Assembly (NCBI GenBank): GCA_035496935.1
Contig: DATJED010000016.1
Span: 1-64,000, forward strand
Direction: 5' to 3'
DNA: 64,000 nucleotides
Source of the DNA: Pseudopedobacter sp035496935
GTDB lineage: Bacteria > Bacteroidota > Bacteroidia > Sphingobacteriales > Sphingobacteriaceae
The stretch's first letter is position 1. Every line of letters begins with the position of its first letter. Shown here one piece after another: positions 17,506 to 26,500 of the stretch. The notes under the pieces were generated by a model. The model did not search any database, was not told the origin of the DNA, and saw nothing but the letters and a program-made list of their open reading frames with translations. The translations under genes were made by a program, and so were the position numbers.

Positions 17506-18752
17506 TGGATATATTAAAATTTTTAACAGCAGGTAGTGTTGATGACGGCAAAAGCACTTTAATAGGCCGTTTATTGTACGATACGGGTTCTGTATTGGCA
17601 GATCAGCTGGAGGCTATACAAAAATCAAATCGTAAAAACGATGACGGAACAGTAGATTTGGCCATTTTAACAGATGGGTTAAAAGCAGAACGTGAACAGG
17701 GAATCACCATTGATGTAGCTTATAAATATTTCCAAACAGAAAAAAGGAAATTTATTATTGCTGATACTCCGGGACACATCCAATACACCCGTAATATGGT
17801 TACCGGCGCTTCAAATGCCGATTTAGCGATTATTTTAATTGATGCCCGTAAAGGAGTAATCGAACAAACTATTCGCCATACCTACTTAGTGTCGCTTTTA
17901 GCTTTAGAACATATTGTTGTTTGTGTAAACAAAATGGATATGGTTGATTATAGCGAAGAGGTTTTTGAAAAAATCCACGCTGATTATCATGCTTTGGCGA
18001 TTAAACTAGGGATACACGAAGTTACTTTTATTCCGGTAAGTGCTTTACGCGGAGATAATATTGTGAACGATTCGGTAAATATGCCTTGGTACAAAGGAAA
18101 AAACCTATTGGATCATTTAGAAACCGTTCCTGTTCGCGAGTTGGATACGTTGTTGCCGGCCCGTATGGCGGTGCAATGGGTAGTTCGTCCGCAAACAGAT
18201 GAACTGCATGATTACAGAGGTTATGCCGGTAGAATTTTGAGCGGTGCACTAAAACTTGGCGATACTATAAAAGTTTTTCCGTCAGGTATTAAATCAACCA
18301 TTTCTCAGATAGAAACCTTTGAGGGCAATCATGCAATTGCCGAAGAAGGTAAATCAATTACTTTGCATTTAGCCGATGAAATCGACATCAGCCGAGGCGA
18401 TATGATTGGTGAAATTGATCGTCCGCCAATTGTAGCGAACGAAATTGAAGCAGATATTTGCTGGATGGATACACGTGAGCTGGACACTTCTGCCACTTAT
18501 TTTATCCAGCATCAAAGCAAAGTTACACGTTGTAAAATACGCGAGATTTTATACAAGGTAAACATCAATACTTTGGAAAAAGTAAATGCAGATAGCTTTG
18601 GTTTAAACGATATTGGCCGGGTAGAGATTAAAACCGCCGACGAATTAGCGTTTGACCCTTATGAGGCTAACAAAAGAACCGGTGGCGCAATTATTATTGA
18701 TAGCCGTACCAATGTTACAGTTGGCGCTTTAATGTTAAGAGCGGCATTGTAA
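17505..18752 (+). CDS. cysN: Sulfate adenylyltransferase subunit 1 (GTPase)
   Basis: The regulatory GTPase subunit couples GTP hydrolysis to APS formation. EF-Tu-like G motifs are present: GSVDDGKST (10-18), DTPGHIQYTRNM near residue 88 and NKMD near 143, followed by two beta-barrel domains. The 415 residues stop short of the C-terminal APS kinase domain found in CysNC fusions. The pathway therefore seems to run sulfate to APS to sulfite to sulfide without PAPS. Confidence 0.95.
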   Translation: MDILKFLTAGSVDDGKSTLIGRLLYDTGSVLADQLEAIQKSNRKNDDGTVDLAILTDGLKAEREQGITIDVAYKYFQTEKRKFIIADTPGHIQYTRNMVTGASNADLAIILIDARKGVIEQTIRHTYLVSLLALEHIVVCVNKMDMVDYSEEVFEKIHADYHALAIKLGIHEVTFIPVSALRGDNIVNDSVNMPWYKGKNLLDHLETVPVRELDTLLPARMAVQWVVRPQTDELHDYRGYAGRILSGALKLGDTIKVFPSGIKSTISQIETFEGNHAIAEEGKSITLHLADEIDISRGDMIGEIDRPPIVANEIEADICWMDTRELDTSATYFIQHQSKVTRCKIREILYKVNINTLEKVNADSFGLNDIGRVEIKTADELAFDPYEANKRTGGAIIIDSRTNVTVGALMLRAAL

Positions 18753-18782
18753 GTTTTAGCACAAGTTAATCATCTTAAATAT

Positions 18783-18820
18783 AATATCCTCTGATTTGAA
18801 AATCAGAGGATATTTTTTTT
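18783..18820 (+). terminator. Intrinsic terminator after cysN
   Basis: A 14-bp perfect stem, aatatcctctgatt / aatcagaggatatt, with a tgaa loop is followed by a T-run. It closes the sulfur cluster. Confidence 0.93.
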
Positions 18821-18845
18821 GATTAATCCAACTTAGTTTGCAAAC

Positions 18846-18879
18846 AAAAAAGGTTGCCTTTCCGCGGGCAACCTTTTTT
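18846..18879. terminator. Bidirectional terminator between cysN and the convergent OMP gene
   Basis: aaaaaaggttgcc / ggcaacctttttt forms a 13-bp perfect stem with T-runs on both strands. It lies 20 bp from the stop of the minus-strand OMP gene, which it probably terminates; it also backs up the cysN terminator. Confidence 0.9.
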
Positions 18880-18898
18880 AATATTGGGTTTGTTATAT

Positions 18899-19516
18899 TT
18901 AGAAATAAAACTGAACTCCAATTTGTGGGGCAAAGAAATCAGTTCCTATTGCAAAACTGTTATTACTAGCACCATCAATTTTATTGTTGTTTGCATCTTC
19001 TACACGTAGGTTGTTGTAAGAAACACCTCTAAAAGCAAACTCAATTCCGATTTTTTTAGATGGGAAGTAAGAAAAACCTGGAGATAAAGCCACGCCAATA
19101 GAAGTTGAATTACCTACTTTATCACCTGATTTGCCATCGGCATCAGTTTCTTTCGCTGTTCCAAAAGCCAAAGGAACTTGAGCCTGACCAAAGAAAGAAA
19201 ATTTTTCTGCGATAGGAACGTAAAGTCTTCCAAAAGGAGCAACAACAAAAGCTTCAGTTTGACCAGTTGTGCTAGCAATGCCAGCATTGGTGTACTGATA
19301 TCCCAAACCTGTACCAACGGCGATGTTGTTAGAAACAAAGTAACCTACATTTGGTACGATACTTAAATTTTCTGCTGCATTTGCGTTATCTGCATCAGAT
19401 TTTACTGATTGGTAAGATGCGCTTCCACCTAAAATCCATTTTCCTTTTTCTGTTTGTGCTTGGCTGCTAAATGCAACACCTGTTAAAACTGCGATTGATA
19501 AAATTAATTTTTTCAT
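18899..19516 (-). CDS. Outer-membrane beta-barrel (porin-like) protein
   Basis: The signal peptide MKKLILSIAVLTGVAFSSQAQ precedes about 185 residues of beta-barrel pattern: KWILGGSASYQS, NLSIVPNVGYFVSNNIAVGTG, FSFFGQAQVPLAFG and SPGFSYFPSKKIGIEFAF. It ends in an aromatic residue (VQFYF), as expected for Bam-dependent barrels. It resembles the OmpA-barrel/OmpW-like porin_family entries; no substrate can be inferred. It has a textbook promoter and a strong terminator, so it is probably monocistronic and well expressed. Confidence 0.85.
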   Translation of the reverse strand: MKKLILSIAVLTGVAFSSQAQTEKGKWILGGSASYQSVKSDADNANAAENLSIVPNVGYFVSNNIAVGTGLGYQYTNAGIASTTGQTEAFVVAPFGRLYVPIAEKFSFFGQAQVPLAFGTAKETDADGKSGDKVGNSTSIGVALSPGFSYFPSKKIGIEFAFRGVSYNNLRVEDANNNKIDGASNNSFAIGTDFFAPQIGVQFYF

Positions 19517-19575
19517 GATTATTGTTTTTATTAAAGTTTTGTCGATTTCTTTTTTTTAATTTTTCGACTATGTGA

Positions 19576-19606
19576 CAAAAATAGTCTAAAATTTATTAGC
19601 CCCAAA
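19576..19606 (-). promoter_or_regulatory. Consensus Bacteroidota promoter for the OMP gene
   Basis: On the minus strand TTTG (19606-19603), a 19-nt spacer and TATTTTTG (19583-19576) match TTTG-N19-TAnnTTTG perfectly. The predicted 5' UTR is about 55 nt, A-rich, without a Shine-Dalgarno sequence. Confidence 0.85.
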
Positions 19607-19801
19607 CTATAAACGTTCCATAAAGCCTAGCTAAATTATAACTTATTGACCTGTTATGCATTTGACGAATAATTGACGTATGTATTACAAAGGGCTGACT
19701 TTCGCTGAGGCATATTTTTTGTTTATCTGTAATTAATGTATTCTCATTTAATTTTTGTATATTGGACTAATTAAGTTTATAAGTCGATAAAAATAGGGCG
19801 A

Positions 19802-20386
19802 ATGAAAGAAGATTTAGTGGATGAGGAAATCCTGAAAGCGGCCAAAGAATTATTTTCTCGTTATGGCTTAAAAAAAACTACGATGGATGATGTTGCCCGA
19901 GCAGTAGGTAAGGGAAAAAGTACGCTTTACTATTATTATCCTGGTAAAACAGAACTATTCCAATCGGTAGTAAAACATGAGATGGCCAATGCCACAAAAA
20001 TGATTAGAATAGCCGTTAATAAAGAAATTACTGCACATGCTAAGTTTTCCGCCTATATATTATCACGTTTAGCGCTACGGGCAGAAAGCGTTAATCTTTC
20101 GAAAGTTGTTTTAGATGATATTTTTGATCATTATCAAGATATATATCCATTGAAGGAGGAGTTTGAAGAAATCCATCTTAATTTTATAAAAGAAATTATC
20201 AAAGGCGGAGTGCAGAGTGGCGAGTTTAAAAATATGGCGGAAAGTGATATATGTTTTTTAGGTTCATGGATAAACGCAGCGCTATCGGGCTTGGAAAGAC
20301 CTGGGCAAAAGTCCATTTCTATTACCTGCACTACTGATTGTGATCAAGTCATCAATTATATCCTTTATGGGATAGTAAGAGCGTAG
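19802..20386 (+). CDS. TetR/AcrR family transcriptional regulator
   Basis: The N-terminal helix-turn-helix is clear (ILKAAKELFSRYGLKKTTMD, then DVARAVGKGKSTLYYYYPGK, about residues 10-50). A helical ligand-binding domain follows to residue 194 and has no recognisable ligand signature. It is probably a repressor. It is separated from the downstream LysE gene by a terminator, so the two are not simply one operon, though LysE-type efflux genes are common targets of such regulators. Confidence 0.88.
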   Translation: MKEDLVDEEILKAAKELFSRYGLKKTTMDDVARAVGKGKSTLYYYYPGKTELFQSVVKHEMANATKMIRIAVNKEITAHAKFSAYILSRLALRAESVNLSKVVLDDIFDHYQDIYPLKEEFEEIHLNFIKEIIKGGVQSGEFKNMAESDICFLGSWINAALSGLERPGQKSISITCTTDCDQVINYILYGIVRA

Positions 20387-20495
20387 TTGCTTTATTATTA
20401 ATAAATAGGGGATAGTCATTTTTTTTAGGTGTTGTTTTTACCTAGAATAAAACATGAATGACCTTAATTCAGGAGTTATATAATACGATATATAC

Positions 20496-20520
20496 AGCCT
20501 CTTTGCTAGAGGCTTTTTTT
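20496..20520 (+). terminator. Intrinsic terminator after the tetR-like gene
   Basis: agcctct / agaggct with a short loop is followed by eight T. It lies 110 bp downstream of the regulator stop and just before the LysE promoter. Confidence 0.8.
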
Positions 20521-20544
20521 GTGCGCTTAATTTCTCTAAAGTTT

Positions 20545-20552
20545 TATATTTG
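20545..20552 (+). promoter_or_regulatory. -7 element directly before the LysE gene (leaderless mRNA predicted)
   Basis: TATATTTG matches TAnnTTTG. The ATG at 20558 is only five nt after the box, so transcription should begin at or within one or two nt of the start codon. The nearest upstream TTTG (20518-20521) gives a rather long 23-nt spacer. Confidence 0.6.
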
Positions 20553-20557
20553 CGCCG

Positions 20558-21175
20558 ATGCTTTTGCTTACCTTTTTTGTAGCCGTTGTAGTAAATTTTG
20601 TTGGGTATATCCCTTTGGGAAATATAAACTTAACGGCAATGCAAATTTCTATAAACAAAGGTTTAAGGCAGGTGACAGTTTTTGCCACGTCTTTTGCATT
20701 AGTAGAGGGAGTTTTTACCTATATTTTAATGCTTTTCGCAGAATGGTTTGCAACAAAAAAAGATTTTTTGGCTTGGTTGGAGTGGATTATGATCGGTATT
20801 TTTTTACTGATGGGAATGCTAAGTTATATCCAGTCAAAAAAGAAGGCAAGAACAATGGATGATGATAAAAAAAAACGCGACAGTATTAAAACGGGAGTGT
20901 TATTGGGCATTTTTAATCCGATGATTATTCCATTTTGGACAATTGGTGGCACTTATTTAATCGCTCATAATTGGATAACAACAGCAGGTTTTGGTTTGGT
21001 GGTTTTTGCCATTGGCGCATCAGTTGGTTCTTTCGGTTGCTTATACCTTTTCGGGCGTTTTGCGCAGTATATCCAGAATAAATTTTCTTTTAGCCACCGA
21101 GTAATTAATAGAAGTATTGCTGTTATGTTTTTTGCTTTGGCGATATTGCAAACCGTTCGGTTAACACTTTTTTAA
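20558..21175 (+). CDS. LysE family amino-acid/metabolite exporter
   Basis: The 205-residue inner-membrane protein has about six helices. The LysE pattern is visible: an N-terminal helix with GYIPLGNINLTAMQISINKG (residues 15-34), an acidic residue in the second helix (SFALVEGVF), and GVLLGIFNPMIIPFWTIGG near residue 113. It probably exports amino acids or related small molecules; specificity is unknown. The chosen ATG keeps the first helix complete. A longer overlapping ORF from 20458 in another frame is spurious. Confidence 0.85.
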   Translation: MLLLTFFVAVVVNFVGYIPLGNINLTAMQISINKGLRQVTVFATSFALVEGVFTYILMLFAEWFATKKDFLAWLEWIMIGIFLLMGMLSYIQSKKKARTMDDDKKKRDSIKTGVLLGIFNPMIIPFWTIGGTYLIAHNWITTAGFGLVVFAIGASVGSFGCLYLFGRFAQYIQNKFSFSHRVINRSIAVMFFALAILQTVRLTLF

Positions 21176-21245
21176 GTTCCGCGGAAATGATTAAATGTTA
21201 ACGTTTCGCTACGATTAACAAAAACTTAATAGTTTATGTCTTGTG

Positions 21246-23537
21246 TTAAAACGGATATCCGATAGCTAAGTTAAAGACTAAATTTTCTTTTCGCCAGTTT
21301 TTATCGCCAAAGTTAACATCGTTTAACACCCATTTATCGCCTTTTGGTAAATAAGGTTTTCTAATCGGGAAACCTAAATCTAACCGCAAAATCAAGAAAG
21401 ATAAATCTAAACGAACCCCTGCACCGGCATCAACAGCCAGTTCGCTTAAAAACTGACTGCTAAAAGTTGCGCCAGATTTTTTCGGATCGTTGTTTAACAG
21501 CCAGATGTTTCCAGCATCAACAAACAAAGCTCCTTTAAAAATCGAGTTAAAATCATATCTGTATTCGGCATTGAGTTCTAGTTTTATATCTCCAGACTGA
21601 TCCGGTAAGAAAGAATTTTCATCGGCTTCTTCTTTAAAAGTTCCGGGACCAACGGACCTTGCTCTAAATCCGCGTAAGCTATTTGTTCCACCTATAAAAA
21701 ACTGTTTAATAAATGGCAACTGAGAAGAATTTCCGTAAGGATACCCAAAACCTGCAATTACGCGACTGGCAATCGTTGATTTTGCGCCGAATTTGAAGTA
21801 ATTCCTAAAATCGTGTTCTGTTTTTAAATACTGGCTAAACGGAACGCTGAATATTCTGGCAGTGTCGCCATTTAAAACGTTTCCTTTGTTTATTAGGCCA
21901 GCAACCGTTCCGGCTAAGTCTATCTGTCCTTTGTAGTAAATAGTGTTTTTGCGCTGGGTTTCGGCAGTAGTGGTGTAAGTAAAACTGTATGACGGACCAA
22001 AAATCAACTGCTTATCAATTACTCTTTGTAAACTTGGTACCGTATCAGCCTGTGCCTGATATTCTGCTGATATGTTCGACGAATTGGTATAGGTAATTTC
22101 CGTAAGTTTTAAGGAATGTTCTTTACGGATGTTTTCTTTCCATAAATAACCAAATGAGCCTCTGAAAGTATTTAAAGAATAAAGTTTGGTTCTGTTTTGA
22201 TACTCGAAACCTAAAGTGGCCACTGTTTTAGGTGTAAATGCCGATACCGATTTAAACTTTACAAACGGGGTGACGAATTTTGGCCAAGTTAAGCTTGCAT
22301 CGCCACCAAAACGCAGTACGTTATAGCCTTTATTTTGACCAGATACTTGCGTTTCTGTTCCTGCAAAAGCGGTAATTGTAAGTTGCTCTGCTCCTCTAAA
22401 TGTGTTTCTGTTGGTCCAGTTAAGGTTTATTTCGGAACCGGTATAATTTGCCGAATTGGTTTTGCCCAACAATTCAACTCTAATAGATTTTTTAGGCAGA
22501 GGCGTTAAATAATAAAAGGCGTCTAAAGCGCTGTTTAAAGAATCGGAGGGTCTAAAATCGTTTTTTACAAACTTAAAAGTGCCCACATTTACCAACCTGT
22601 TTAAAGATAAATTATGGTCTGTTCTATTGTAAATATCTCCTTTGTTAAATTGCAAAGCCCTATCAAAAACCTGTGGCTTAAATTTTTTCTTAGGGTCTAT
22701 AATTATCAAATCTTTATAGCGGTATAAAGAATCTGAACTTCGTTGAATGCTGTCGTCTCCTAAACTGTAATCGGGGTAAACATAAATATCGCCAATGCTA
22801 TAAACGTTTTTTGCTGGTCGGGGCGTTTCGTTTTTTACTTTTAAAATAATATCAACCTGATGATTTCCTACAGTGCTATCCACCTGCGCCAACAAATAAT
22901 CAGGGCCGAAATAAAAGAAACCCTGCTCTTTCAGTTTGGCATCAATCCGCTCTCTTTCTGCTTTAATTTTATCTAAATCATAAGGCTCGCCGGCTTTAAA
23001 AAATGTATTTTCTTTAGTTGCCGCAACCGCCAAACCTAATTTACTTGAATCTGTTGGGAATTTTACTTCCTTAATTTTATATTGAAAATTTGGTTTTACC
23101 GTATAAATTGCCGTAGCTCTTTTGCGTTTAGCCGTTGAATCGGCGGAAGCCCTGCCTTTAAAATATCCACGGTTTTCCAATCGGTTTTCAATCAGGCTAA
23201 CGTTATAATCTAAATCTACTTTTGAAAAATAAACCGGTGCCTGACCGAATTTGGTGTTTAGAAAATGTTTTATTCCTTTTTGTTTATCTGTTTTGGTTAC
23301 GTTGTAAATCCATAATTTCGGACGTAAACCTAAAAAAGAAGAATTTGGGCGAGGTCTTAAAATGCTTTCGAGTTCGTCTTTTAAAATAGATTTTTCTGTT
23401 TTTTTAACACTGTCCCCCTCAATTTTAATTTTAGCGCCTACATAAAGTAACTCGCCTTTAGGCAAATATTTAGTATTGCTACACGCTGCAACAAACAATG
23501 AGATGATGAATAAATATATGGAAGACTTTAATTTCAT
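21246..23537 (-). CDS. TamA/BamA-family (Omp85) outer-membrane protein with lipoprotein signal
   Basis: The likely start is the ATG at 23537, two nt after the TamB stop begins, giving MKLKSSIYLFIISLFVAACS with a lipobox and Cys20. The upstream extension to 23597 would put basic residues before the signal and overlap tamB. POTRA-like segments occupy about 25-330, followed by a 16-strand barrel with the Omp85 signature FFIGGTNSLRGFRARSVGPG. A C-terminal FNLAIGYPF strand ends the protein. Bacteroidota have a lipidated member called TamL; this protein fits it. With TamB it should help outer-membrane protein or lipid transport. Confidence 0.88.
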   Translation of the reverse strand: MKLKSSIYLFIISLFVAACSNTKYLPKGELLYVGAKIKIEGDSVKKTEKSILKDELESILRPRPNSSFLGLRPKLWIYNVTKTDKQKGIKHFLNTKFGQAPVYFSKVDLDYNVSLIENRLENRGYFKGRASADSTAKRKRATAIYTVKPNFQYKIKEVKFPTDSSKLGLAVAATKENTFFKAGEPYDLDKIKAERERIDAKLKEQGFFYFGPDYLLAQVDSTVGNHQVDIILKVKNETPRPAKNVYSIGDIYVYPDYSLGDDSIQRSSDSLYRYKDLIIIDPKKKFKPQVFDRALQFNKGDIYNRTDHNLSLNRLVNVGTFKFVKNDFRPSDSLNSALDAFYYLTPLPKKSIRVELLGKTNSANYTGSEINLNWTNRNTFRGAEQLTITAFAGTETQVSGQNKGYNVLRFGGDASLTWPKFVTPFVKFKSVSAFTPKTVATLGFEYQNRTKLYSLNTFRGSFGYLWKENIRKEHSLKLTEITYTNSSNISAEYQAQADTVPSLQRVIDKQLIFGPSYSFTYTTTAETQRKNTIYYKGQIDLAGTVAGLINKGNVLNGDTARIFSVPFSQYLKTEHDFRNYFKFGAKSTIASRVIAGFGYPYGNSSQLPFIKQFFIGGTNSLRGFRARSVGPGTFKEEADENSFLPDQSGDIKLELNAEYRYDFNSIFKGALFVDAGNIWLLNNDPKKSGATFSSQFLSELAVDAGAGVRLDLSFLILRLDLGFPIRKPYLPKGDKWVLNDVNFGDKNWRKENLVFNLAIGYPF

Positions 23538-23538
23538 G

Positions 23539-26500
23539 TTATTTGCTCTCGGTATTTTCTTTCTTTTTATCTTCTTTTTTGATTTTCGATTTCTCAAAAA
23601 GCTCTTTAAACTTGTTGTAATCCATGGTAATGATAAAGCCTAAACCGGTCTCAATCACCTGACCTTGTAACGCAACCTGGTATTGGTTTTTGCGATAAGC
23701 TCTTAATAAATATCTTCCGTCTTTAGATAGCGAATAATCTACGGCAACATCGCCGGCTATGTTATTTGCCTGTTGGTTGCTCTGTTGCGGACCTTCTAGC
23801 CCAAAACTGCTACCGATGCTCACTTTCAAACGATCGTTCAATAATCGTTTCGATAAGCCAACATTTAAGTCAGTACGATTTTCACGTTGTCCGGTGGTGT
23901 AATCATCAGTAGATTCTAAATCGAAATTAAGTTCTACGCCTTGGATTAAATCGCCAGCAAAATCATTAAGCTGTTGCGAGATAATCTTACTTACGCTCTG
24001 CCTTACCAAAGTTTCTGCTCCGCCAGAACCTGCCTCGCTTGCAAATGGATTTTCGCCGATAAACCTGTTCAGCAATAACAAAGCAAAAACCTGTTTGTTA
24101 AGTTCAGATGGCTGTTGCCTTAATTGCTCCAGCTTAGTTTTAGAGTTGGTAATAATGTCTGTGGAAACGTTGTAATTTCCATCAGGCAAAATAATATCGA
24201 AAGAAATTTCGGGCTTCATGAGTTCGCCTTTCATTTTTAGCAGTACGTTGAACGGAAGTTTTTGCTTGTAAGTATTACGTACGGCTTGTGATGCCGAACC
24301 CAGTTGATCGCCAACCAAGTCTATAGGTGCAGTTTCTGCCACGTAAATGGCGGTAACATCCAAAGTTGCCGAAAGCGGATCACCAGTCCATAAAATGGAG
24401 CTTCCTTTATCAATTTTAAACTGGCGTTTGATAAAGTTGAACGACATTTCGTAATAACCTTCCTGTAATTCGTATTTACCGGTTAAGGATATTTTGCCCG
24501 ACGGATCAATACCGGCACTTAGTTCAGCTTCGCCTTTTAATCTTACAAAATCACCGTTTCCTTTGTCGATTACCATTGTTAGTTCCGCTTCTGGATCAAT
24601 CTCTATAGCCATGGTAAGATTCATCCCGGTAAAGTCAGTTTTGTTTAACGAATCTGGTAAAACAAATACTTTGATAAAGTCCGGGTCATCCTGATCAACA
24701 AATTCCACAATTCCTTCTTTATCTGCAATGCCCGGATCGCTTTGTGGCAGAACCAGCGTTAGGTTGGTTTCTTTGTCGATTTTTAAACTTCCATCGATAA
24801 CAGGGTTGTCCATATCGCCTTTGATACGCATTTTGGTATCAAAAAAAAGTTTCCCGTAATAAAGTTCATTGTCTTTTTCGGTAGAGTTAACCGCCATAAA
24901 ATTATCGGCGTTAACCTCTAAATTAAACCTGAAATCGGTAAAAGTTTGTGTAAAAATTGCGCCATCTACAGAAAGTTTATTATCCGCGGAATCTACCAAA
25001 GAGAAGTTGTTAAATAATATTCCGTCGCCGTTGAATACTATTTTATCGGAACCTACTTTATAATAAGAATTTAGCGGAGTAACCCTGAAACCTGCATCGT
25101 TAAAGGCTATATCGCCACGAACTTTCGGTGCATCCACCGTTCCGGTAATTTTAAAAGCACCGTTCAAAAATCCTTTCGCGTCGCTCATATTGCCCATGGT
25201 AAATCCTTGGATACTTTTTAAATTGAGGCGTTGCATATCCAAATTCATATCAAAACTGCTGTTTTTGGTATTGTACAAACCATTTACGTTTACCTGATTT
25301 CCGTTGCCGGTGATGGCTACGTCGGTATTAAAGATTTCCGGATTGTTATTATTTACTTTTATAGCGAGATTTCCGACGGTATCGCTCATAAAACTGAAAT
25401 CCTTGATCGTCATATCTGCGTTAAACGTTGGCGTATTTGCCAAGTTTTTAGCGAGTACATTTCCGTTAATTACACCGCCTGCCAAAAGTGAATCTTTGGA
25501 AATCATGCTGGTAATGGTTTCTATCCTAAAATTGCTGAAATCAATTGCCAGGGGCGAGTTTGCAGATGTTTGTTGCGATTGGATTTTTATGGATTGTCCC
25601 GAATTGCTCAGCACAAAGTTATTCGCATACACGCCGGTTTCACCAAACCTAATTACGTTATCTTCTGTAATTTGCCACCTTTGGTAATTGAGTTTTAGTC
25701 CATCCAAATTCAGCCTAAATTCACTGTCTCTATTTTCTAATGACTTCAGATTTCCGGCAATTAAATAACGCTCTTTACCCGCTTGGTCCAGCACACGTAA
25801 GCGGTAATCCAACACATTGTTCTTTAACTGACCAGTTAAATTGGTTTGCGGTAACAGCAGTGATTCGCTTTTGATTTCATCTATCAACAAACTGTATTTT
25901 AAAGCGGCGCTGTCGGTGTTTATTTTCAGCTTCGCATTGGTAATGGTGTAGCCGATATAAATCACTTTTGGGATGTTGCCGTTTACTGCCAGCGTATCGC
26001 CCTGGCTATTGTAATGCCCTCTGATTGAGATAGGTTCTATCCGGGTTAAACCTGGCACAAAAGCGTATAAGACCGGATCGTCCGATACGTTTAATGTAAA
26101 TCTGAAGCGTTGCGGATGCAAAGTGTCGGGTGGCGAAGGTAATGTGCCAGTATCGTAATATTTAGCAATGGAGTGGCTTAATGCGGCGCCAACCTGTGTT
26201 AGTTTATACTTTCCAATAATGCTGGCCGATAAAACTTGCGATGTCAGTTTTAAACTGCTGGTATCGGCGGTTGCGGTTGAAACCAATTTTACCGAATCTA
26301 ACTGATAGCGTTTTTTTCCATCGGCAACTAAAAGTTTGGTTAAAAATATTTTTCCGTTCAGGTAGTCAGGATCTGCAGTTTTAATATCAGCATCAACTAC
26401 ACCTCTTAATTTTAAAGGAGTTGGGTTTAAATTCAGCGCTTTTAAATCTGCACTATCCAAATTCAGTTCCATTTTTACCGATGGGTATTTGCCTTTAAAA

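Noticed and set aside
20458..20862. A 134-codon ORF overlapping the LysE gene
   Set aside because: It runs through the terminator and promoter and has a frame-shifted Cys/Phe-rich composition; the LysE frame explains the region.
23538..23597. Longer N-terminus of the TamA-like protein (start at 23597)
   Set aside because: It overlaps the tamB coding end and puts a basic stretch before the lipoprotein signal.
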